From: Cordylochernes scorpioides | Taxonomy: Eukaryota > Arthropoda > Arachnida > Pseudoscorpiones > Chernetidae | DNA length: 64,000 bases | Direction: 5' to 3' | Assembly: GCA_030710605.1 (NCBI GenBank) | Contig: CP092881.1 | Span: 71,663,118-71,727,117, forward strand | Shown: piece after piece, positions 32,585 through 42,039 of the stretch | Position numbering within the stretch: the stretch's first letter is position 1 | Layout: each line of letters opens with the position of its first letter | Position numbers and translations under genes: made by a program | The notes under the pieces: model-generated | Seen by the model: the letters and a program-made list of their open reading frames with translations, nothing else | Told to the model about the DNA's origin: nothing | The model's database searches: none

Positions 32585-33720
32585 CATTTATCTCCCCCTC
32601 CCCCAATTCCACCGGCATATCTTTCTTGGCCCTGGCTGTTCTGCATCTTCTGCGGATCCGGCGACTGACCGCTTGGCAACAGGTTCTGCAGTGGCATCCT
32701 TTTCTCTTTTAGAACGTTTTATTTTATTTCCTAACTGCCACCAGACTTGAAGGATGAATATTTGGACAAAGCGTGAAAAATTAATCATGGTGTACGGGTT
32801 ACATTTTTGTCCACTGGCTCGCCCTGTGTCCGTCGGTGGCGAAAGGCTGCTGGATGTAAAAACGCAACTCCAGCTTGCCTGCTTCAATGGGGTCCAGTCC
32901 GCATGCCGAGCAGGGGGAAAGAATGTCAACTCATGGCTGGTGGAGCCCGGTCTTGGATGGCCTTCTTGTCTTCAGGTTCCTGACTAGTTCTCCGTCGCCG
33001 TCGGCTGCTGGATTTGTGAGAGCAGGCCTCTTCCATTCTTGTCTGAGCCACCGGGTGGTGCCCACTCCCACCCTACTGAACCAGCCTCTCGTTGGTTCCT
33101 ACAAATTCCTGGCGACGCCATCGCTTCGGGCTCACTCAAGGTGGAGAGTGCGTGTCCATGACCTGGCGTGCCATGCTCCATCGCTCACCCCCAGGCTGAG
33201 GAGAAGCATCTGCGAAGACGCAGCCGCCCTTGGTCAATTCTGCCGGCGTCTGGTGGAGGAAAACGCAAGAAGCGAATATCAAGAGAGAAGCTTGGAAGAA
33301 GCCATCGTGCTGCGCGTAAAGGCCAGACCGTTCTTGCACATCAGCACCCGCACTGTGCGATGCATGTTGGAGCCTCTCCGCCTGGCCGCAATTCCATCTC
33401 GCAGTATCTCCGGCACTGGGCGTCTGTCATCAACGTACCCTCCACCAGCCTGGCGTTTTCATCTCTTCGTCGCTTCTTCTTGATGGCCATGCAGCGGACA
33501 TCGCTTTGCGGCTGGCCCTGCAGGCACTGCCTCATCCGGGGCACCCGGCGTCGAGCCAGCCCGTCTGCATCGCCTACAACTCCAGAGACCTGTCGCTGGC
33601 CCCCTGCTAATAGTCCTGCAGTGCCGCCCGCCTTTTCATCCAAGAGGTGTTCGCCATCATCGGGCGGCCCCCTGAACTGCAGTCCTGAATCTCCGTGGTG
33701 GGCCTTGTGAAAAGAAACAT
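32585..33720. pseudogene. GC-rich coding-like island, family unknown
   Basis: A sharp rise in GC content with long overlapping frames on both strands (plus 32875-33483 and 33168-33710; minus 32984-33339 and 33341-33643). The plus frame contains DLACHAPSLTPRLRRSICED and FCRRLVEENARSEYQERSLE. No domain is recognised. Such islands are often decayed retroelement ORF1 sequence; a host exon is less likely because no clean splice context was seen. Confidence 0.35.
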
Positions 33721-33871
33721 TCGTCTCATAAGGTCTTCATTCGTTATATATAGATGACCTTTATTGCTTTGTATTAAATAACAGTTAAATAATTTGTAAA
33801 TTTTGATCATTTTTTATAAAAGGCAAAACTCTAATGACGTGAGTTCTTCATTGGAAACATGCTTAATTCCT

Positions 33872-34780
33872 GTGACCACGCCATCACCATATCCACAGCG
33901 GTGAAGCATGCCATCTACGTTTTTTTTTTCTTGCGAAATACGTGGTATCGCTGGAAACCCGTTGGCTATCTTCCATCAAACTCTGCAGCTGCGGCAGAGG
34001 CGCCATGTACATATTCATTTTACATATTGTATATATAAAATAAAAGGACTTAAAAGCGCGAATGTTTCTTTTATACATAAAACGAACTTCTACTGTCCTT
34101 ACTGCGATGAAAAATATATTGGGAGGGCTTGGCTCATCAGTGGTGAACCCTCCCAGCGGTTTCGCCAATTTAATCCACCAGACCGCTTCTCAGAGCTCTA
34201 ATACTGTATTGGATCGTTCTGCTTTTATATGCTACACTGAAGGATGGAATCTTAGAAATGGTTTTCAAGTATACTATGGACATAGGCTTATAGGACAGTA
34301 GAATTACAATCAAATATTTGCTTCAAGCAATGCTCTTCAGCAAACTATAAAGACAAGACCAGTTAGGAATAAATTAACACAAAGCAATAACGCGCCATCT
34401 ATACATATAAAATAAAAGGACTTAAAAGCGCGAATGTTTCTTTTATACATAAAACGAACTTCTACTGTCCTTACTGCGATGAAAAAATATATTGGGAGGG
34501 CTTGGCTCATCAGTGGTGAACCCTCCCAGCGGTTTCGCCAATTTAATCCACCAGACCGCTTCTCAGAGCTCTAATACTGTATTGGATCATTCTGCTTTTA
34601 TATGCTACACTGAAGGATGGAATCTTAGAAATATATTGTATATATATTTTGATTATAATCATCATCATCATTGTAAATTACTCATTACAACTTCTTAAAT
34701 AGTGCGGACTGTACACCTTTACCCCCTGTATTGACAAGATGTCGATATACCTATATTAATTGTCAATTATCTCTCTCTCA
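33872..34780 (+). repeat. SINE-like repeat (S family), copy 3, split by G-family insertion
   Basis: The first half is 33872-34034 (GACCACGCCATCACCATAT to TATTGTATATATA). The second half is 34636-34780 (ATTGTATATATATTTTGATT to AATTGTCAATTATCT). Between them lies a G-family tandem. ATTGTATATATA occurs on both sides, so the insertion probably duplicated or targeted this AT-rich site. Confidence 0.7.
34035..34635 (+). mobile_element. G-family tandem insertion (1.6 units, period 372 bp)
   Basis: The unit starting ATAAAATAAAAGGACTTAAA at 34035 starts again at 34407. Each contains CTTCTACTGTCCTTACTGCG, TATTGGGAGGGCTTGGCTC, ATCAGTGGTGAACCCTCCC, AGCGGTTTCGCCAATTTAAT and GACCGCTTCTCAGAGCTC. The two parts are almost identical. 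No protein is encoded. A partial tandem inserted as one event suggests a circular or concatemeric intermediate. Confidence 0.75.
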
Positions 34781-35155
34781 TAGTTTAATAGATAGCACTC
34801 TCGTTTTTTTTATCACAGTCTTTATTGATTTATTTAATTTTTTATATAAATATATAGTCGCTTTTGTACAAAAATATTCTATAATATATTTTATATAAAT
34901 TATAGTTTTGCACAAATCTTTACTCCTCTATATTCAAATATATATATATATATATATATATAGGTAACGAATACCTCTCTAAACATTAAATTAAAATTTG
35001 CCTATAATCTTTATTCAGTTTCATACCTCAACCTACAACAGTTCTCTAAGGTGTTAGAATATTATTGAAATTAATATATTTTCATTTCACAAAAACCATT
35101 CATACATTCAATTCAGTTATCAATATTAAGGATAAAAGATGGATCACACAGGAAT
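34781..35155. other. AT-rich DNA with TA microsatellite
   Basis: A TA dinucleotide run lies at about 34937-34964. Otherwise nothing supported. Confidence 0.5.
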
Positions 35156-35159
35156 TTAG

Positions 35160-35668
35160 AATGTTTCTAATGAAGAACTCACCTCATTAGAGTTTTGCCT
35201 TTTATAAAAAAATGATCAAAATTCACAAATTTCTATGCATCTTATTTAATACTTAGCAATAACGCGCCATCTATATAATACAAATGAAAACACCAAAACT
35301 CGAATGTTTCTTTTCACAAATAAATCAAACTTCTACTGTCCTTACTGCGACGAAAAAATATTAGAAAGACTGGTCTCATCAGTGGTGAACCCTTCCAGCG
35401 GTTTCGCCAATTTAATTTACCAGACCGCTTCTTTAGAGCTCTAATATTGTATTGGATCATTCTGCTTTTATATGCTGCACTGAAGGGTGGAATCTTATAA
35501 AAATGGCATTTAATCTTAGAAATTGGCGAAACCGCTGGGAGGGTTCACCACTGATGAGCCAAGCCCTCCCAATATTTTTTCATCGCAGTAAGAACAGTAG
35601 AAGTTTGATTTATTTGTGAAAAGAAACATTCTCGTCTTAATGTCCTCATTCGTTATATATTATTATTT
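35160..35668. repeat. G-family inverted pair
   Basis: Plus-oriented copy 35264-35500 (AGCAATAACGCGCCATCTAT to TGCACTGAAGGGTGGAATC), then a minus-oriented copy 35510-35665 (AATTGGCGAAACCGCTGGG, CACTGATGAGCCAAGCCCTC, CATCGCAGTAAGAACAGTAG). The pair forms a large palindrome. The left edge near 35195-35215 (AGAGTTTTGCCTTTTATAAA) is an inverted relative of 33810-33835. Confidence 0.65.
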
Positions 35669-35680
35669 AATAATAATGAA

Positions 35681-36030
35681 GGTCTATCCTGACCAAAAGC
35701 ACATATGCTTTTTAGATGGCAGAGCGCCATCTAGTGGAGCAAAAATAAACTAAGCGTTCATTTAACTTGCTCCGTGATATTTGACCAACCCAATTTCTTG
35801 ATAAATCAAGAAAAGCCATCCACGAACTCGTTTCGCGCTGTTGGCGCTCATCAGCGTGGAGGTACCACTGCGACCAAAATATTTTTGGTCCCAGAGGCTT
35901 CTTTAAAAAACAAGAAATGGGTATTTAAGGCCAAATTTGCGTAAATACGCTTAACACATGAGAAAACAATAGAAAAAAAGGTCAGGTGTTGATATTAAAA
36001 ATAATGAAGGCATATCCTGACCAAAAATTA
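35681..36030 (-). mobile_element. H-family element with hammerhead and partial tandem unit
   Basis: GGTCTATCCTGACCAAAAGC at 35681 recurs as GGCATATCCTGACCAAAAA at 36009, a period of 328 bp. The unit includes TAGATGGCAGAGCGCCATCT, TTCTTGATAAATCAAGAAAA, the hammerhead at 35820-35859 and AAGGTCAGGTGTTGATATTA. No protein is encoded. Layout matches animal retrozyme-type elements: one unit plus the start of the next, with a type I hammerhead having a minimal stem III. Confidence 0.7.
35820..35859 (-). ncRNA. Hammerhead ribozyme with compensated stem II
   Basis: Minus-strand order: CCACG, CTGATGA, stem II GCGC/GCGC with the CAACA loop, GAAAC, GA, GT, T at the cleavage site and CGTGG. Compared with 8584-8623, both sides of stem II changed (GGGC/GCCC to GCGC/GCGC) and pairing is kept. 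Stem I is perfect. Cleavage after T is usually slower than after C. Confidence 0.8.
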
Positions 36031-36490
36031 TTTGCATAATATTTTAATAACATATTAGTTATTTCAACGAAAAATGAAATAAAATACTATTTCATTTTTA
36101 CGGAGAGATATAGAATAAAAAGTTATAAAGAATTTTAAATAATAAATAATTCCACGTAAAGAGAGATGGATGCAAACAAAGACGAACAAAGGGAGGGAAT
36201 ATTCCTTCAGTTTAATCCCTTCTGATCCTTTGTGGAGCAGAACCATGTGAGAATTTCTCTGCCGCCGGCATTCCTGAGCGAGCGATCCCATTGGACGGGC
36301 TTGTCGGTAACCTAATCCAAAATATTGTATATAACATCGGTATACATATATAGGCTGAGAAGAGATCAGATGTAAAAGCGTCGTTTCTTTATTGAAGAGG
36401 TCCGAGCTTTTCGACATTAAAGTCCTCCAACAAGCTGTAACGCGAATACAAGTGTGTGACTAGACATGTATGAAATTATATAAATAAATA
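36031..36490. other. No gene; degenerate PLE-like tail
   Basis: A 117-codon minus frame (36064-36417) lacks motifs. On the minus strand 36418-36395 reads AGGACTTTAATGTCGAAAAG, a worn PLE-type tail. Confidence 0.35.
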
Positions 36491-36495
36491 TATTT

Positions 36496-36606
36496 ATTTA
36501 TATTAAAAATAAAGAAGGCATCTCCTGACCACGAGCACATGTGCTTTTTAGATGGCGCTCTGCCATCTAAAAAGCTATGTGCTCGTGGTCAGGAAATGCC
36601 TTTTTA
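36496..36606. repeat. H-family compact hairpin
   Basis: GGCATCTCCTGACCACGAGC, ACATGTGCTTTTTAGATGGC and their inverted counterparts (GCCATCTAAAAAGC, GCTCGTGGTCAGGAAATGCC) sit back to back around GCTCT near 36552. The result is a near-perfect hairpin of about 42-bp arms. Confidence 0.75.
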
Positions 36607-36750
36607 CACATGTGAAAAGCAGTTCGACTTTGCATTTACAAATAGGCCAGAGCCCCGTTTGGTTACTTGCACTAGCTGGTGGGGTTAGACTTTTGCAAGA
36701 ATCGAGGGACAAATGGAGCATTCTTTTATTTTTTTAAATCAGAAAAAAGT

Positions 36751-36824
36751 GCCGAATGCGGGAATCGAACCCGGGTCGTAGCAGTCGAAAACCAACGGTT
36801 TAGACCATCCTTCCACCGACCCCC
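36751..36824 (-). tRNA. tRNA-like sequence or pseudogene
   Basis: Minus strand: A-box-like TGGTCTAAACCGTTGG, a CGA triplet in a possible anticodon loop (TTTTCGACT), an excellent B box GGGTTCGATTCCC closing a 4-bp T stem, then GCATTCGGCAC and TTTTTT, a pol III terminator. The acceptor 5' strand pairs poorly with ATTCGGC. This could be a decayed tRNA gene or a tRNA-derived SINE head. Confidence 0.5.
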
Positions 36825-36956
36825 CTTGAAGAAATGTAATTCCAGTGTGAGTAGGATGTAGCGGGCAAATGTGAGGTATTTTAAGCACCTTAAAGGTGAG
36901 GTAGGCAGACTGAAATATCATTCAGAGTTGACCTGAGTGTAGGTTCACATAAGCAG

Positions 36957-37390
36957 TTGTGTGAACTGAGTAATCTTCAGTATAATCAGAGTGGACCGTT
37001 GTTGACGCTACCCTCCTCCCAGCCCACGCCCTCCCAAACATCCGCAGCGCCTACATCGGCTACTAGGTGTCCTGTCAGTATCAAGCAGAGCCCTTTGACA
37101 CTTTCCAGCCCTGCCGCATATTCGCCTCCCGCGAACAATACTATTCCTCCTCAGGGGATTCCAGCCACCAAGCCTTCTTCCAGCTCGTTTCCGTCACTAC
37201 CAGTGCCCTCCTTGACCATCTCTATCAACAGCGGCCCCTGCCAAAGACCAGACCATGGCTGCGGCCTTCAAACCCAAAATACCTCCAGATTCTTCAATCT
37301 TCAAAGAAACAGGTAGAGGAGATATTTGCTAGCCTTAACCCTGACTCATTTCCAGACACCTATGTGATAGAAAATTTAGAGAGTTTATAG
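36957..37390 (+). other. Pro/Ser-rich open frames, unknown
   Basis: Two overlapping plus frames (36957-37316 and 37067-37390) are rich in Pro, Ser and Thr. The second ends SKKQVEEIFASLNPDSFPDT. Composition rises in GC here. There is no recognised domain; retroelement ORF1 debris or a host exon are both possible. Confidence 0.25.
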
Positions 37391-37934
37391 CTATCGCGGT
37401 TTTATTCTGCTTCCCAAGGGAAAGGTTTTTATTGTGCTCCTACTTAGGGGCAGGTCTCTACCGAGAAAATTCCTCGGCATTACAATAATGCATTTCGTGG
37501 AAAAGGACTCCGATCTGTGTCAGAGAATGTCAAGGCGGCTTGTGACAGCGAACAGATTCTGGACGTTTCCCCGGTGGAATACGTCTGATGTTGATACTTG
37601 TACAATTGGTTCTATGCTAATTTGATCATTTTTATTCTTATTTTATGACTTTTGAATAAGGTCAATAAATTCATATTAATTGTCAATTCTCTCTATCTAT
37701 TTATTCCTATATTTATCTTTATATAATCCTATTTATTCGTAATTTTTCAATTCTGTATTTAACTTATATAATCTTATATGAACCTTGTAATAAATCTCAA
37801 TCTGTCTCTCTCTCTATTATTTAATCTATTTATATATTTTATTCATTTTATATGTAACCTTATATCATCTTTTACGAAAAATTAATAAAAATAAATACAA
37901 AAATGAATAAATTTTAAAAAGGTTCAGGTGTCGA
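37391..37934. other. No gene seen
   Basis: Contains TTTGAATAAGGTCAATAAAT near 37650, resembling the S-family tail. The rest is AT-rich. Confidence 0.35.
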
Positions 37935-37939
37935 TATTA

Positions 37940-38075
37940 AAAACAAATAAGGCATATCCTGACCAGTAACATAAGTGTTTTTAGATGGCAGAGTGCTATC
38001 TTGTAGAACAGATCACACTCTACCATCCATAAAACGCTCATGTTTGTGGTCTGGATATGCCAATATGTTTTTAAT
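37940..38075. repeat. H-family foldback copy
   Basis: AAGGCATATCCTGACCAGTA and TTTTTAGATGGCAGAG on the left mirror the right arm CATGTTTGTGGTCTGGATAT. No ribozyme core is kept between the arms. Confidence 0.65.
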
Positions 38076-38449
38076 AATCTTTTATAAACGACACAATAAA
38101 GTAGTTTCAATATATATCACTCTCTACACACAGAGTCCCATACACAGGTTCTTTCTGAGCCTTGAGAGGAGGGGAGAACATGAAAACCCCCTTACTGTCT
38201 GGAGGAGGACTCTCCGTCGTTGGGGGAATCTCCTCGACTGTACATAACTGTATATATATCTTACTCTTTTATTTTTTTCCTCTTTTTATAATTATTATAT
38301 ACTACTACCATTGACTTGTGTATGAGGAGAATAAAATATTTTTAAATCTCAAATATCTACACACAGATATAAATCATATATTGAATTATTATAATTATAA
38401 TAGAATATAATGCGGCTTATGATTTTATAACAAAGTATGACAATTATAC

Positions 38450-38628
38450 CCCAAATGTTTCTTTTGAACGAAAAATCGAAATTTATTTTAAGGAGAAATA
38501 CCGATTATTTCTAACCTTAGGGATGAAGTTTGAAAGGATGAATAGTGAAAAGTAATGATAAACGGAAAAATAAATTGTCCAGGGATGGGAATTTCGATTT
38601 TTCGTTCAAAAGAAAGATTTGCGGTATA
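38450..38628. repeat. Foldback element
   Basis: CTTTTGAACGAAAAATCGAA at 38462 and TTCGATTTTTCGTTCAAAAG at 38592 are inverted copies, and the flanking ATACCCCAAATG / TTTGCGGTAT extend the arms to about 38 bp. Confidence 0.65.
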
Positions 38629-38867
38629 ATTGCGGGATTTTTCTCATAAATATTTGAGAGAATTTGAGGCTTACATTTATATAAAGGTTTTTAAAAATCA
38701 ATCCATTAAGTATGCATTCAATAAAAAGGTTTATCTTGATTTATATACAAACATTACTTTATTTCAGTATCTTAGTAATTATTAGGTATCAAGAAACGAA
38801 TTTAACGTCGCGTTTTCATCCTCTTAGATTCATAGAATTGCCGAATGCCGTGGTCCATTTGGACAAG

Positions 38868-39095
38868 GAAAGCAAAGACTAGTACGCGGCTGATTCCACA
38901 CTAGCCTGTTCAGTGATTCGCTAACCTTGACGTATGCACGAAGGAACGTGTGGCCATTGGACATGCGTCGGACCTGGAAGCTGTTGTTGGGTGCTACGCT
39001 GCCTGGAGTACAGGAGCTCCATCTATGATTCCTTTCTTCCTGTGGTGAATCTGTATAAGACCGGTGGTCTTAATAAAGCTGTGTGTGTGATTAAT
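38868..39095 (+). repeat. LTR-like repeat, second copy
   Basis: Same segment order as 6160-6372, with TCTTAATAAAGCTGTG near the end. Two diverged copies 32 kb apart suggest separate insertions. Confidence 0.5.
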
Positions 39096-40880
39096 TCTAT
39101 TAATAAAGGTAAGTGTAGAGCTTACTGAAATATTGGAATAAAATTATTTCTTTATTGAGAGTATACATTTTCGAGTAGAAAAATACATTTTCAAACTTTT
39201 ATAGGAAAAATCGGTTATGAATATTAACAAAAAGAATCTTAAAAAGAAAGATAAAAACTGAATTTTACAGATATTCAGAAGTTTATATAAATCAGCGACA
39301 AGATAAAACAGAGAATTTCAAATTCTCCAACCAGGAGGATAATTGTAATTGTTTCCTCTGTTGTCCCACGTGACGTATACTATGTAAATAGGTCTAAGTG
39401 CTGCAGCGGTGGTGTCTGTCTATTGTCTATACACAATTCTTCCGTTAATTGTAATTTGAATGTTAAATAATTAAATTAATTTTGATTAGATTCAGCACTT
39501 TATTGTTTGTCTTACGACGATCCTTTGTCTCTCTTTGTCAGAGGAGTTTTTCTTGAGTTTAATTCTGCCATTGTGAGTTCTCTTCGCCCCCGTGGAACTC
39601 CCTAATTGGAAACAAAAGACTTAGAACTGGGAAATAAGAACTGACAATAAACATCCTCGCTTTGAATTTTAAAATGAATTTTGGTTAAGGAAAAACAATT
39701 ATTTTTCTATTCTTGAATTTTTTTGAAGGTTTTTGTGACTCTATTATCATGAAAATTACTCCAACAGTATATTTTATGAAGAAGGTGGCAAACCGCAACC
39801 TAAATGATTTACCTTAAATGAATTAGACTAACAATAATGGTTCAAATTTTGACTATTTACATATGTCGTGTCGATCCGGGCCACGAAAGAAGTTTAAGGC
39901 AACAAGACTGCTCTATTCCTAAGGCTGGACTGACTACCTTTATTCTTACCTCCTATTCATAGCGTTTACGTTAATCTGAAACTATGTAAATTAAGAATAA
40001 CAAATATGCAAAGACACAACAACATATTTAAAGAAAGTAGCTTCTGTACCTTTTTTCTCTGGATCTCTCCTTTCATAAACACACTGATTTTTCAAAATAT
40101 AATATTTCAATTGCGCTCTGCCATCTGAAATACTCGTATGAACAATCAAGATTGACTTTTTGTTTATAATCATGTATCGATCGTTCCCCAAGTATATAAG
40201 AGTGTGAAAACCTCAGTTTTATAATCCAGACAGTCTATTCTGCCTGGATCACACTGGACCATGGACCACACACCACCCACCCAATAATCCCCCAGCACGT
40301 TCCTAACACTGAATGAGCCTTAAGTGGATTCGTTCGGCTTTATGGCCTGACCTCTGTGAGGGGATAAAGCACGAGCGGCTCGTGGATGCTGTCGTCCTGT
40401 TTGGATCATCTATTGGTGTATTATCATCATATCAGGCCATTTGAACGTACACACACATATATACCAGGTAAGATAGATCCAGGTTGAGTAACCAATAGTA
40501 TAAGTTTGTATAAATCGTATATTTTCTTATCAAACCTAAACCTGGTATGCGGGACTGAAGTGAGACTCAGAGATAAAGCGGTTGAGAAAAACAATTTTAC
40601 CTTTGACATACCTTTATTTGGTCATTTTTGTATATTTATTTTGAAACACAAAATATTCACGAGGAAGTTAATATTATGAAGTCCAAAAAGCAAAGCAAAG
40701 TATATTTGATATATATAAAACCTCTTTCTATTTCTTACCGTTCACAAGTATAGTGTAAAATCAAATTTCACTATGCTTACAGAGAACATAGAAGCCTGGC
40801 ATACTTGCTCACACCTGATTACAATGCATGATCTCAACATGGCATCAATGAAAAATCTCCCTATAAATTAATCTACTTCA
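39096..40880. other. No supported gene; one possible LTR-like patch
   Basis: AT-rich to 40190. 40190-40440 has a TATA-like AAGTATATAAGAGTGTG and mixed composition that might be a solo LTR, but I see no second copy. Confidence 0.3.
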
Positions 40881-40883
40881 CAA

Positions 40884-41143
40884 TACCTTTATCGACATCT
40901 TGTCAATACAAGGTCAAGTGAAACACCCGCATAAATCAGGAAATTAATAATGATGATTATCATATTACAAAAATTTAAAATATCGATATGCAGTCAATAT
41001 GTACATGGCCCCGCTGCAGAGTTGATGGAAGATAGCCAGCGGGTCTTCACTGACACCATGCATTTCAATATCTACAAAGAAAACGTAGATCTCGTGTTTC
41101 GCCACTGAAGAGATATTGATAGCATGGTCCTCGAGCCCCACAG
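40884..41143 (-). repeat. SINE-like repeat (S family), reverse copy 4
   Basis: Reverse orientation: ATCGACATCTTGTCAATACA at the left (tail), CGCTGCAGAGTTGATGGAAG, CAGCGGGTCTTCACTGACAC, AACGTAGATCTCGTG and TGGTCCTCGAGCCC at the right (head). Its head abuts the U6-derived array. Confidence 0.65.
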
Positions 41144-41823
41144 CGAAAATCTAGGTAGAGAGAAAAAGAACGCATCACAATTTTGCGTGTCATCCTTGCG
41201 AAGGGGCCATGCTAATATTCTCTGTATCGTTCCTATTGTAGTATATGTACCGCCGAACAAGCGTCAACAATCTAAAATAAAATACTTCACAATTTTGCGT
41301 GTCATCGTAGCACAGGGGCCATGCTAATATTCTCTGTGTATCGTTCCTATTGTAGTATATGTACCGCCGAACAAGTGTGTACAATCTAAAATAAAACACT
41401 TCATGATTTTGCGTGTCATCCTTGCGCAGGGGCCATGCTAATCTTCTCTGTATCGTTCCTATTGTAGTATATGTACCGCCGAACAAGTGTGTACAATCTA
41501 AAATAAAACACTTCACGATTTTGCGTGTCATCCTTGCGCAGGGACCATGCTAATATTTTCTGTATCGTTCCTAATGTAGTATATGTACCGCCGAACAAGC
41601 GTGTACAATCTACAATAGATCGCTTCACGATTTTGCGTGTCATCCTTGCGCAGGGACCATGCTAATATTTTCTGTATCGTTCCTATTGTAGTATATGTAC
41701 CGCCGAACAAGCGTGTACAATCTACAATAGAACGCTTCACGATTTTACGTGTCATCCTTGCGCAGGGGCCATGCTAATCTTCTCTGTATTGTGTCTATTG
41801 TAGTATATGTACCGTCGAACAAG
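41144..41823 (-). repeat. U6 snRNA-derived tandem array, block A (6 units)
   Basis: Units end at 41261, 41375, 41487, 41599, 41711 and 41823. The last four are exactly 112 bp. On the minus strand each reads TTGTTCGGCGGTACATATAC, GGAACGATACAGAGAAGATT, AGCATGGCCCCTGCGCAAGG and ATGACACGCAAAATCGTGAA in order, i.e. U6 from its 5' stem-loop to the 3' domain. The U6 terminal T run is replaced by TATTGTAGATTGTAC, and no U6 promoter lies between units. These are not normal U6 genes but a U6-based satellite. Confidence 0.9.
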
Positions 41824-42039
41824 CCAAAAGAATATCCTTTGGATTCCAGTGACTCGGCGATAATTCGTCAATAATTGGACCCGGTGTTCCATCTATCAGT
41901 GGCCGTGAGACATAAAGAACTTGATGCTAAGAAGACAGTGTCGATAAGAAGTCTCCAGAAGTCCAGTGGTAAGTTGTACATAAGTGCTATGTTGGAGATT
42001 GAAGAGAACAGCGCTTGTCACCACGTCACAGGATATAGA
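41824..42039. repeat. BEL-related 215-bp segment interrupting the U6 array
   Basis: Starts CCAAAAGAATATCC, then GGATTCCAGTGACTCGGCGA, GGACCCGGTGTTCCATC, GAACTTGATGCTAAGAAGAC and CGCTTGTCACCACGTCACAG. It is a second copy of 44873-45062, where it is joined to BEL/Pao-type pol remnants. This copy has an extra stretch around 41955-41985. Confidence 0.75.

Noticed and set aside
34407..34635. Standard type II hammerhead in the G-family repeat
   Set aside because: GAAAC, CTGATGA and a 5-bp stem II are present in the right permuted order, but only about five bases are left for stem I, so the classical fold cannot form.
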